Shown in pieces: positions 45,686-53,156 of a stretch of 64,000 bases of DNA (position 1 is its first letter; each line of letters opens with the position of its first letter). The notes under the pieces are model-generated. The model did no database searches. It saw only the letters and a program-made list of their open reading frames with translations, and had not been told where the DNA came from. Both the position numbers and the translations under genes were made by a program. Origin of the DNA: Candidatus Berkiella aquae (lineage in GTDB: Bacteria; Pseudomonadota; Gammaproteobacteria; Berkiellales; Berkiellaceae); NCBI RefSeq assembly GCF_001431295.2, contig NZ_LKAJ02000001.1, forward strand, positions 2,914,001 to 2,978,000. Reading direction: 5' to 3'.

Positions 45686-45686
45686 A

Positions 45687-46691
45687 TTAGATGTTATAGA
45701 TCCCTGCTTTATACATCGCTTGATTATCTTTATGTAAAAACCATTCAATAGTTTTTTGTAATCCAGCGCGAAGTCCTGTCAATGCTTGATGTTTGGGTTC
45801 CCAGTTAAGCAAATTTTTTGCCATGGCATTATTGGAAAGCAAACGCTCTACTTCACTCTTATTCGGGCGCAATCTTTGTTCATCACAAGTCACTTGAATA
45901 TCCGCTTTCATTAAACTCGCAATTTCTTTTACCAAATCACTAATAGAAATTTCAAAATTGGTTCCTAGATTAATGGTTTTGCCGATAATGGCATCCGCTT
46001 CTAAGGCTTTAGCGAAAGCTTCTGCCGTATCATCAACATAGGTAAAATCACGGGTAGGCGTTAACGAACCTAAATCAATAGCCTTATTACCATTCGCAAT
46101 TTGCGTAATAATCGTGGGTATCACGGCTCTTGCAGATTGTCTTGGTCCAAAGGTATTAAAGGGTCGAATAATGGAAACAGGCAATTGAAAAGCATAGTAA
46201 TAGGATAAAGCCATTTGATCGGCTGCAATCTTTGACGCAGAATAAGGCGATTGTGGCTGCAAGGGATGCTTTTCATCTATCGGTACATATTGTGCTGTTC
46301 CATACACTTCACTGGTAGAAGTATGAATCACTTTTTCAAGATTCAACTCTTTTGCTGCTTGCACAATATTCAAGGTACCTTGAATATTGGTTTCAACATA
46401 ATTTTGTGGTGAATGATAGGAATACGGAATACCAATCAAGGCTGCTAGGTGCAAAACCTTATTGCAACCTGTCATTGCCTTTTTAACCCCAAAGGGATCA
46501 CGTACATCACCTTGAAAGATTTCCACTTCTTTTAAGAGCGTTTTATCAAGCGTATCTAACCATCCCCAGCTATTAAAGGAGTTGTAAAGCACAAATGCTT
46601 TAACGGCGTATCCCTTTTTAACCAGGCACTCAACCAAGTGAGAACCAATAAACCCATCAGCGCCCGTTACTAAAATTTTCTTTTCGTTCAT
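45687..46691 (-). CDS. legB: LegB-type nucleotide-GlcNAc 4,6-dehydratase
   Basis: 334 aa [73 protein letters not shown] (Tyr-x3-Lys), RPFNTFGPRQSARAVIPTII and GSLTPTRDFTYVDDTAEAF. This is the retaining-type dehydratase that begins legionaminate synthesis, likely on GDP-GlcNAc. Two bases separate it from the ABC transporter gene upstream. Confidence 0.9.
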   Translation of the reverse strand: MNEKKILVTGADGFIGSHLVECLVKKGYAVKAFVLYNSFNSWGWLDTLDKTLLKEVEIFQGDVRDPFGVKKAMTGCNKVLHLAALIGIPYSYHSPQNYVETNIQGTLNIVQAAKELNLEKVIHTSTSEVYGTAQYVPIDEKHPLQPQSPYSASKIAADQMALSYYYAFQLPVSIIRPFNTFGPRQSARAVIPTIITQIANGNKAIDLGSLTPTRDFTYVDDTAEAFAKALEADAIIGKTINLGTNFEISISDLVKEIASLMKADIQVTCDEQRLRPNKSEVERLLSNNAMAKNLLNWEPKHQALTGLRAGLQKTIEWFLHKDNQAMYKAGIYNI

Positions 46692-46693
46692 CT

Positions 46694-48487
46694 TTATGCC
46701 AAATTCGCAATTTTTCTAAATTTGCTGTTGTTGTTAGCCAAGTCTGCAAAAGTACCTTGATCGATAATTTTGCCCTTTTCAAAAAAGTAGATGCAATCGC
46801 AATCTTTTACCGTCGTCAGTCGATGTGCAATGATAATAATCGTTTTTTGCTTCGCTAATTCTTTAATTGATTTAATAATGACTTGTTCTGTCTCACCATC
46901 TAAAGCGCTGGTGGCTTCATCAAAAATAAGCACTTCCGGATCATGGTATAGCGCACGAGCAATACCAATACGTTGGCGCTGTCCTCCGCTTAAACGAATA
47001 CCGCCCTCACCCACACACGTGTTATAACCTTGCGCCATTTCTTGGGTAATGAAATCATGTAAATTCGCTAATTTAGCAGCACGCACTACCGCTTCTTCAT
47101 TAATGAGTTCGGGCGGTACACCAATCGCAATGTTATTCATAACTGAATCATCGGTCAGGTAAATGCTTTGAGGCACATAACCTAAATTTTGTTGCCAGCG
47201 ATTTAATAAAGCGAGTGACAGCGGCTCACCATCAATCTCAATTTGTCCGATAGTGGGGATTAATAATCCTAAAATAATATCAACGGTTGTGGTCTTGCCA
47301 GAACCTGTCGTCCCAACAAAGCCCACCGTGGTATTTTTAGCAATGTGTATGCTGATATCGTTAATAGCGGCTTGTTGCGTATTAGGGTAAGCAAAAGCGA
47401 TATTCTTTAGCGCAATACTGTTACTGAAATGTAGCTGTGAAAGGGTTTGGCTTTGCCAATCTAACGAAAGATGTTTTTCCTTGAGGGCATTGCTTAAAAT
47501 TTCCAGCGATTGCGCATGAAATTTGACTAAGCTTAATCCTGTAAATACCTGTTGCATAGGAGGGAGCAATCGATACCCTGCCAAAGCATATAAAGCCAGC
47601 AGTGGCAATAATTGTGAAATATCAGCCTTCACTTTCATCAAATAAATGACAATAAGTAAAATACCCGCAAAAGCGATTGCTTCGACCGTATAACGCGTTA
47701 ATTGTGGAATAATGTAACTGACAGATTCAACCTTGGCATATTTTTCGGCAACCTGGCGAAATTTTGTCAGGAAAGCCCCTTCTCGCTTTAAAACTTTTAT
47801 CTCTTTAATAACGCCCAAGGTTTCATTCACAATCTGATATTGTTTAGCATTAATTAAAGAAGCGATTGAACCTGCTCTTGCCATTTTTCGGCTAAGTAGC
47901 AAATAAAAGCCAACATATGCCCCGCCTAAGACGCTACTGACTGATAATGCCAAAATAGGATCAACAAACATCAACAACACAAAAATACAAACTATGACCA
48001 ATAATTTGGTAATCGCCTGCATGCCATTAATCAATACACCCAAAATGACTTTAAAAACATCGGATAAGATGGTTTTGGTCATTTCCGAACGATTATTCGT
48101 TAGATAAAAAGCGTAGGGCTCTAATAAGTATTGCTTGAGTAGACGCGTTGATAACTTTCCACCTTGAGAAAAGCTAAAGCGCATCAAAAGCCACAACATG
48201 ATAGCAGAAAAAATATTCCCTAAAATCACAAAGGCAAAAACAGTAACCCCTAAGAAGGCCATGAAACGATGTTCACTGCCTAAATCAAGAAACTGGTAAA
48301 AATGATGAAGGTGAGCATTGTTATGAATGATTTCAGGTTGCGAGACAACCGCAACAAAAGGTGCAATCGAGGCCACGCAGGCCATTTCGACCAACCCCAC
48401 CAACAAAAAACCAAGCAATAGTCCCAATAGCTTTTTTTTATCTTTCGTATCAAAGAAAGAAAGCATTTTGCGTATGATTTTCATCAT
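46694..48487 (-). CDS. ABC transporter, fused permease-ATPase (PglK/Wzk-like glycan flippase candidate)
   Basis: 597 aa half-transporter acting as a homodimer. Six hydrophobic segments in residues 20-310, then the ATPase: Walker A FVGTTGSGKTTTVDIILGLL, Q-loop LGYVPQSIYLTDDSV, signature IRLSGGQRQRIGIARAL, Walker B VLIFDEATSALD and H-loop IIIIAHRLTTV. The layout and the QSIYLTDDS wording resemble Campylobacter PglK, which flips lipid-linked oligosaccharide. No Wzx protein is seen in the window, so this is the best candidate exporter. It is embedded between fcl and legB in one operon. Confidence 0.85.
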   Translation of the reverse strand: MMKIIRKMLSFFDTKDKKKLLGLLLGFLLVGLVEMACVASIAPFVAVVSQPEIIHNNAHLHHFYQFLDLGSEHRFMAFLGVTVFAFVILGNIFSAIMLWLLMRFSFSQGGKLSTRLLKQYLLEPYAFYLTNNRSEMTKTILSDVFKVILGVLINGMQAITKLLVIVCIFVLLMFVDPILALSVSSVLGGAYVGFYLLLSRKMARAGSIASLINAKQYQIVNETLGVIKEIKVLKREGAFLTKFRQVAEKYAKVESVSYIIPQLTRYTVEAIAFAGILLIVIYLMKVKADISQLLPLLALYALAGYRLLPPMQQVFTGLSLVKFHAQSLEILSNALKEKHLSLDWQSQTLSQLHFSNSIALKNIAFAYPNTQQAAINDISIHIAKNTTVGFVGTTGSGKTTTVDIILGLLIPTIGQIEIDGEPLSLALLNRWQQNLGYVPQSIYLTDDSVMNNIAIGVPPELINEEAVVRAAKLANLHDFITQEMAQGYNTCVGEGGIRLSGGQRQRIGIARALYHDPEVLIFDEATSALDGETEQVIIKSIKELAKQKTIIIIAHRLTTVKDCDCIYFFEKGKIIDQGTFADLANNNSKFRKIANLA

Positions 48488-49473
48488 ACACTGACTGCTC
48501 TTGAGGGTGATGTCAGGGTTTTTTCTTGGAAAAGACGGTATGCAAGCGCTAATCCCTCAACTAAGGGTGTATTGGAACGCCAGCCTAAAGCGTGGATTTT
48601 ATCAACACACAATAGTTTTCTGGGCGTGCCATCGGGTTTGGAAGTATCAAAATGCAGCTTTCCTTCAAAGCCCACCACTTTGGCAATCAGATGGGCAAGT
48701 TCGGCGATAGTTAAATCTTCGCCACAACCAATATTGATAATTGGCGCAATCTCTGTAGAACTGACTAGCGGGATAAAATGTTCATCCGGTAAATTCATGA
48801 GGAAAACGCAAGCATCTGCCAAGTCATCACTATATAAAAATTCTCGTTTAGGGGTTCCAGTTCCCCAAACAACCATCTCAGAATCACCTGCGATTTTTGC
48901 TTCATGCATTTTGCGAATTAAGGCAGGAATCACATGGGATGTTTTCAGATCGTAATTATCACCGGGACCAAATAAATTGGTAGGCATCACCGCTAAGTAT
49001 TGTGTGCCAAACTGTCGATTAAATGCCCAACACATTTCAATGCCTGCAATTTTCGCTAAGGCATAGGGACGATTGGTCGGCTCAAGTGGACCTGTCAGCA
49101 AATATTCTTCAAGAATCGGTTGTGGGCATTGACGAGGATAAATACACGATGATCCTAAAAATAATAATCGTTTAACGTGATTATCTTTAGCCTCTAAAAT
49201 GACGTTATTCTGAATCTGTAAATTCTGTAAAATAAAATCTGCGGGAAGATTATCATTTGCCCAAATACCACCCACCTTGGCGGCGGCCAACAATACATAA
49301 TCTGGTTTTTGTTGTGCAAAAAATTGCTTAACCGCGACAGGATCGGTTAAATCTAATTCTGCATGAGTGCGAGTGATAATATGCCGATAGCCCTTTGAAC
49401 GTAGCGCCTTAACCAAGGCGCTACCGACAAGTCCTGAATGCCCTGCCACATAGATTTTGTCATCATGTTTCAT
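48484..49473 (-). CDS. fcl: GDP-L-fucose synthase
   Basis: 329 aa. KIYVAGHSGLVGSALVKALR, VLLAAAKVGGIWANDNLPAD, LFLGSSCIYPRQCPQPILEE, YLLTGPLEPTNRPYALAKIAG (Tyr-x3-Lys), MPTNLFGPGDNYDL, SHVIPALIRKMHEAK and WGTGTPKREFLYSDDLADAC are all textbook Fcl/WcaG motifs. It epimerises and reduces the Gmd product to GDP-L-fucose. It is directly behind gmd and overlaps the ABC gene by 4 bases. Confidence 0.95.
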   Translation of the reverse strand: MKHDDKIYVAGHSGLVGSALVKALRSKGYRHIITRTHAELDLTDPVAVKQFFAQQKPDYVLLAAAKVGGIWANDNLPADFILQNLQIQNNVILEAKDNHVKRLLFLGSSCIYPRQCPQPILEEYLLTGPLEPTNRPYALAKIAGIEMCWAFNRQFGTQYLAVMPTNLFGPGDNYDLKTSHVIPALIRKMHEAKIAGDSEMVVWGTGTPKREFLYSDDLADACVFLMNLPDEHFIPLVSSTEIAPIINIGCGEDLTIAELAHLIAKVVGFEGKLHFDTSKPDGTPRKLLCVDKIHALGWRSNTPLVEGLALAYRLFQEKTLTSPSRAVSV

Positions 49474-49476
49474 AAA

Positions 49477-50574
49477 TTATTCTTGATACTCAAATACTTT
49501 AAAGCCTTCTTTTTGGCAGAGTGCATCTTTTTGCGCTAATTTAAAATCTTCGACAACCATCTCTTTCACTAAGGCTTCAAAAGAAATTTTAGGAGTCCAG
49601 CCTAATTTGTGTTTTGCTTTAGTCGCATCACCTAATAAGGTATCCACTTCAGTCGGACGATAGTAGCGAGGATCAACCGCAACAAGGCAAGCACCGGAAG
49701 CGGCATCAAACCCTTTTTCTTGCTCACCTTGGCCTTCCCACCGCATCGTAATACCTAATTCTTTCGCGGCGATAGTGACAAATTCGCGCACACTATGTTG
49801 TTCACCACTGGCAATCACATAATCATCGGGATTATCTTGTTGTAACATCAGCCATTGCATTTCAACATAATCTTTTGCATGACCCCAATCTCGCAATGAA
49901 TCCAGATTTCCTAAATATAAGCAATCTTGCAAACCTAGTTTGATACGCGCTAATGCTCGAGTGATTTTACGTGTTACAAAGGTTTCTCCACGAACGGGAG
50001 ATTCATGATTAAACAAAATACCGTTACAAGCGAAGATATTATAGGCTTCGCGATAGTTAATGGTGATCCAATGCGCATAAAGCTTTGCAACCGCATAAGG
50101 CGATCGCGGATAAAATGGGGTTGCTTCGTTTTGTGGGATGGTTTGTACTTTCCCAAAAAGCTCTGATGTCGATGCTTGATAAAAGCGTGTCTTCTTTTCA
50201 AGACCAAGGATTCGAATAGCCTCGAGTAAACGCAAGGTACCTATCGCATCCGCATTCGCAGTGTACTCTGGCTCTTCAAATGAAACAGCTACATGACTTT
50301 GTGCTGCTAAGTTATAAATTTCATCGGGCTGAACCTGTTGGATAATGCGGATAAGGCTACTAGAATCCGTCAGGTCACCATGGTGCAACACCAACCTGCG
50401 TTTTGCAACATGTGGATCTTGATAGAGATGATCGATACGATCAGTATTAAAAAGTGACGTTCTACGTTTTATACCATGTACTTCGTACCCTTTTTCGAGT
50501 AAGAACTCAGCAAGGTATGAGCCATCTTGGCCTGTGATACCTGTGATTAGCGCTCTTTTTATACTCTCCGTCAC
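49477..50574 (-). CDS. gmd: GDP-mannose 4,6-dehydratase
   Basis: 365 aa, standard Gmd length. [124 protein letters not shown] and [13 protein letters not shown]-like [13 protein letters not shown]. It makes GDP-4-keto-6-deoxy-D-mannose for Fcl and possibly for the perosamine-type aminotransferase. It is the first gene of the 14-kb minus-strand operon. The 295-base gap upstream must hold its promoter, which I could not place. Confidence 0.96.
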   Translation of the reverse strand: MTESIKRALITGITGQDGSYLAEFLLEKGYEVHGIKRRTSLFNTDRIDHLYQDPHVAKRRLVLHHGDLTDSSSLIRIIQQVQPDEIYNLAAQSHVAVSFEEPEYTANADAIGTLRLLEAIRILGLEKKTRFYQASTSELFGKVQTIPQNEATPFYPRSPYAVAKLYAHWITINYREAYNIFACNGILFNHESPVRGETFVTRKITRALARIKLGLQDCLYLGNLDSLRDWGHAKDYVEMQWLMLQQDNPDDYVIASGEQHSVREFVTIAAKELGITMRWEGQGEQEKGFDAASGACLVAVDPRYYRPTEVDTLLGDATKAKHKLGWTPKISFEALVKEMVVEDFKLAQKDALCQKEGFKVFEYQE

Positions 50575-50869
50575 TACCTTGCCCCTTTAAGCCTTATCTA
50601 TCAATAACCTCGCAGATTTTACCCGGTTCATTCGTAAAAACAACTTAAAACCCATTGCCATCATCGTTGGTTAACAAATAAATCCTATCTAGATAACATT
50701 ACTTAGAAACCAAACAACTTTAAAGTTTTTTTCAAATAACGAAATAAGCTAAAAGTTGTTATGCTTACTGCAAATCAATTAATTTGTTAAAAGCCTTGCA
50801 ACAATCAGCAAATATGGGTATTTTCTCTGTGTTTTTATTCTGCAGTAAAGCATGGAAGAAGTCATTTGC

Positions 50870-51595
50870 ATGGTCGCAATCATTCTCGTTGGTGGAAAAC
50901 ACCTTCTTAACCCTTTAATTCCGGTTGCCAAAGAACCTTTCTTGTATTGGCTAACCATATGGCTCAAATCTCAAGGGTTCACCCATATTGTCTATTCTGC
51001 GGGTGCTCAATATGCCGACAAAATTGCCGCCTTTGCACAGCAATTGGCAAGTGTGGATCCTTCGCTTTGCATCGATGTGGTGATTGAATCTCGGCCATTA
51101 GGCACAGGTGGCGCTGCTGCGCTTTGTGCACAACGATTTCCTTCTCCTTATACCCTGATTGTCAATGGCGATTCTATTTTATTGTCGAATATTCGTCCTG
51201 CATTACAAATGCTAAAACAACAACCACAGCTCGATGGCATCATTTTTGGTACCCCTTTAATCAATGCAGGGCGCTTTGGTACCTTAGAAGTAGACGAGCA
51301 ACAACGTTTGGTCGCATTCCGAGAGAAACAACCAGGTAAGGGTTCTATTAATGCAGGTGTCTATTTACTGCGCAAAGAATTACTAGCCGATATGAGTACC
51401 GATAAAGAAAGTAGTTTAGAATACGATTGCTTTCCAATGTGGCTTGCACAAGGCAAATCTATTGCCGTTGTTGATAATCATGCACCTTTTATTGATATTG
51501 GCACACCTGAAACTTTGCGCAAAGCACATGAGCTGGTTATAGAATATCAGCCTGTTATTTCAGGGCAAGAGAAAATACAAGCGGCCTCATTGTAA
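50870..51595 (+). CDS. Sugar-phosphate nucleotidyltransferase lacking the signature loop
   Basis: 241 aa from the ATG at 50870 (an in-frame ATG at 50852 adds six residues). Overall it resembles HddC/RfbF-type nucleotidyltransferases: PFLYWLTIWLKSQGFTHIVY, ESRPLGTGGAAALCAQRFPS, LIVNGDSIL, LVAFREKQPGKGSINAGVYL and PFIDIGTPETLRKAHELV. But the N-terminus reads VAIILVGGKHLLNPLIPVAK, so the G-x-G-T-R and the Lys of the PKP element, about ten residues in all, are missing. The fold may be intact while catalysis is doubtful. Divergent from gmd; TTGCAA-N17-TATTTT at 50796-50824 is a weak possible promoter. Confidence 0.8.
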   Translation: MVAIILVGGKHLLNPLIPVAKEPFLYWLTIWLKSQGFTHIVYSAGAQYADKIAAFAQQLASVDPSLCIDVVIESRPLGTGGAAALCAQRFPSPYTLIVNGDSILLSNIRPALQMLKQQPQLDGIIFGTPLINAGRFGTLEVDEQQRLVAFREKQPGKGSINAGVYLLRKELLADMSTDKESSLEYDCFPMWLAQGKSIAVVDNHAPFIDIGTPETLRKAHELVIEYQPVISGQEKIQAASL

Positions 51596-51640
51596 ATTTA
51601 TTGGGTGAGTTTCGTCATTACTGTCAAAGTTCTGAATGAA

Positions 51641-51830
51641 TTAAGATAAAAATCCCCCACTCGCAACAATGCTTTTCGCTTACGCTCTATGAGCGTAGGC
51701 GAAAAGCTGCATGCTGCGAGTCGCCCCCTTTTATTCAAAGGGGGCTATTTAGGACGCTATTGATTGTAAGCCCCCTTTGAATAAAAGGGGGCAGCTCGCT
51801 TGAAAAGCGAGCGGGGGATTTTTATCTTAA
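51641..51830. mobile_element. 190-bp MITE-like element with perfect 18-bp terminal inverted repeats
   Basis: Ends are perfect inverted repeats, TTAAGATAAAAATCCCCC (51641-51658) and its complement at 51813-51830. Inside are a 17-bp near-perfect hairpin (51671-51707, GCTTTTCGC arm), two 23-base arms in perfect inverted orientation (51723-51745 and 51770-51792, each starting GCCCCCTTT), and a small CTCGCTT/AAGCGAG hairpin. No coding capacity. TTAA at each edge could be a target duplication or part of the repeat. A truncated relative is at 2934-3055. It lies between convergent genes (nucleotidyltransferase and dps) and may also stop transcription. Confidence 0.65.
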
Positions 51831-51878
51831 CTCATAGAACAAAGTCGATGGTGGCTTGAGCAGTAAACAATATCAAAG

Positions 51879-51937
51879 TTACAATCATTATTACCACTAG
51901 TTACAATCACTATTACCACTAGTAACAATAATGATTG
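51879..51937. repeat. 22-bp direct repeat plus inverted partial copy
   Basis: Two 22-base units beginning TTACAATCA (51879-51900 and 51901-51922) differ at one base, and are followed by AATAATGATTG (51927-51937), the inverse of the start of unit 1. Read on the minus strand the array directly follows the dps stop and could form a weak hairpin, but without a T-run. Confidence 0.5.
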
Positions 51938-51953
51938 CCACATTAAAGCTTTC

Positions 51954-52388
51954 CTACACCACATAAGCCCGCAACATCCAAAGTGTCTTTTCATGAACCC
52001 TTAATCGCCCAATCAATAAATCTTGGGTCACATCATCTTGTTCATCCTGGGCTTGGCGCAATATTAGGTTCACGTGTTTACAAATGATTTCATGACTTTC
52101 AATCAGATCTTTGATCATTGAAATATCATCGATTCGGGTTTTTGCCTCGGAAATGGTTTTTAATTTTGAGAACTCTTCTAAACTGCCAGGCGTTACATCT
52201 CCTAGGGCACGAATTCGTTCTGCAATTTCATCCACCGCATTGGCTAATTCTTTATATTGCTCTTCGAATAAGTTATGCAAACTGTGAAAATGTGGCCCTA
52301 TCACATTCCAATGATAATTTTGTGTTTTTAAATAAAGAGTATAAGTATTTGCTAAAAATACTTTCAGCCCACTGGTTGCACCACCCAT
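51954..52388 (-). CDS. dps: Dps/ferritin-like DNA-protection protein
   Basis: 144 aa, shorter than E. coli Dps mainly at the ends. The ferroxidase residues lie in TQNYHWNVIGPHFHSLHNLF and EEQYKELANAVDEIAERIRALG: His26, His38, Asp53 and Glu57 match the Dps inter-subunit site. A dodecamer that oxidises and stores iron with peroxide and shields DNA is expected. The N-terminus lacks the Lys-rich DNA-binding tail of E. coli Dps. GAGAGGG stands just upstream of the ATG. Confidence 0.92.
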   Translation of the reverse strand: MGGATSGLKVFLANTYTLYLKTQNYHWNVIGPHFHSLHNLFEEQYKELANAVDEIAERIRALGDVTPGSLEEFSKLKTISEAKTRIDDISMIKDLIESHEIICKHVNLILRQAQDEQDDVTQDLLIGRLRVHEKTLWMLRAYVV

Positions 52389-52512
52389 AAAACCCTCTCA
52401 TTTTTGTAACATTCTGTTGATAAAAGCAGCATTTAATACTTAACTGTTACAACACCTTTATATATGAGTTTAAGCTATGATTGAATGCAAAGAATATAGC
52501 TGTCGTTATGTG

Positions 52513-52533
52513 TATATACCACTCGTACTTGAA
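52513..52533 (+). repeat. TATATACC-type dispersed repeat, copy C
   Basis: TATATACCACTCGTACTTGA at 52513-52532 recurs with small changes at 60781 and 60969. All three lie upstream of a plus-strand gene (lemA here, kdpF for the other two). Confidence 0.5.
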
Positions 52534-52550
52534 TATTAAGGGGCTTTATA

Positions 52551-53147
52551 ATGACCACGCTTTTGATCATACTCGGCGTCGTAGTATTATTTGGCTTGTA
52601 TGCCGTTGGCATCTACAACCGCTTAATTGAACTAAAAAACCGTTTTGTTAATGCTTTTGCTCAAATCGATGTACAATTGCAACGTCGCTATGATCTCATC
52701 CCGAATTTAATTGAAACCGCCAAAGGATATATGCAATACGAGCAAAAAACCCTCACCATGATTATTGAAGCTCGTAACCAAGCCAAAACAGCGGCAACCA
52801 GTGTTGCAGCAAGCCCAGGCAATGCAACGGCAATGGAACAATTAAATGCAGCAGAAACAGGCCTTACCGCACAAATGGGAAAATTCTTTGCTTTAGCTGA
52901 AAATTATCCTGATTTAAAAGCGAATCAAACGATGCAACAATTGATGGAAGAGCTTTCTTCAACCGAAAACAAAATCAGTTTTGCAAGACAAGCCTTTAAC
53001 GATGCGGTGATGGTTTATAATACTTACCGTCAACAATTTCCAAATAATATCGTTTCAGGTATGTTCCATTATGAACCTGCCAAACATTTTGAAATTACCA
53101 ATCAAGAAGCCAAGGAACCTGTAAAAGTTTCATTTACTCAATCATAA
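52551..53147 (+). CDS. lemA: LemA family protein
   Basis: 198 aa. One N-terminal helix (about 3-22), then long helices with NRLIELKNRFVNAFAQIDVQ, LQRRYDLIPNLIETAKGYM, EKTLTMIIEARNQA, ENYPDLKANQTMQQLMEELS, STENKISFARQAFNDAVMVY and NTYRQQFPNNIVSGMF, the full LemA signature. The function is not firmly known; LemA is often encoded with a membrane M48 protease, as here (9 bases), and probably helps present or regulate it at the inner membrane. Confidence 0.93.
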   Translation: MTTLLIILGVVVLFGLYAVGIYNRLIELKNRFVNAFAQIDVQLQRRYDLIPNLIETAKGYMQYEQKTLTMIIEARNQAKTAATSVAASPGNATAMEQLNAAETGLTAQMGKFFALAENYPDLKANQTMQQLMEELSSTENKISFARQAFNDAVMVYNTYRQQFPNNIVSGMFHYEPAKHFEITNQEAKEPVKVSFTQS

Positions 53148-53156
53148 AGGGTAACA

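Noticed and set aside
51879-51937. CRISPR array
   Set aside because: Only two adjacent 22-base units without spacers, and no cas gene.
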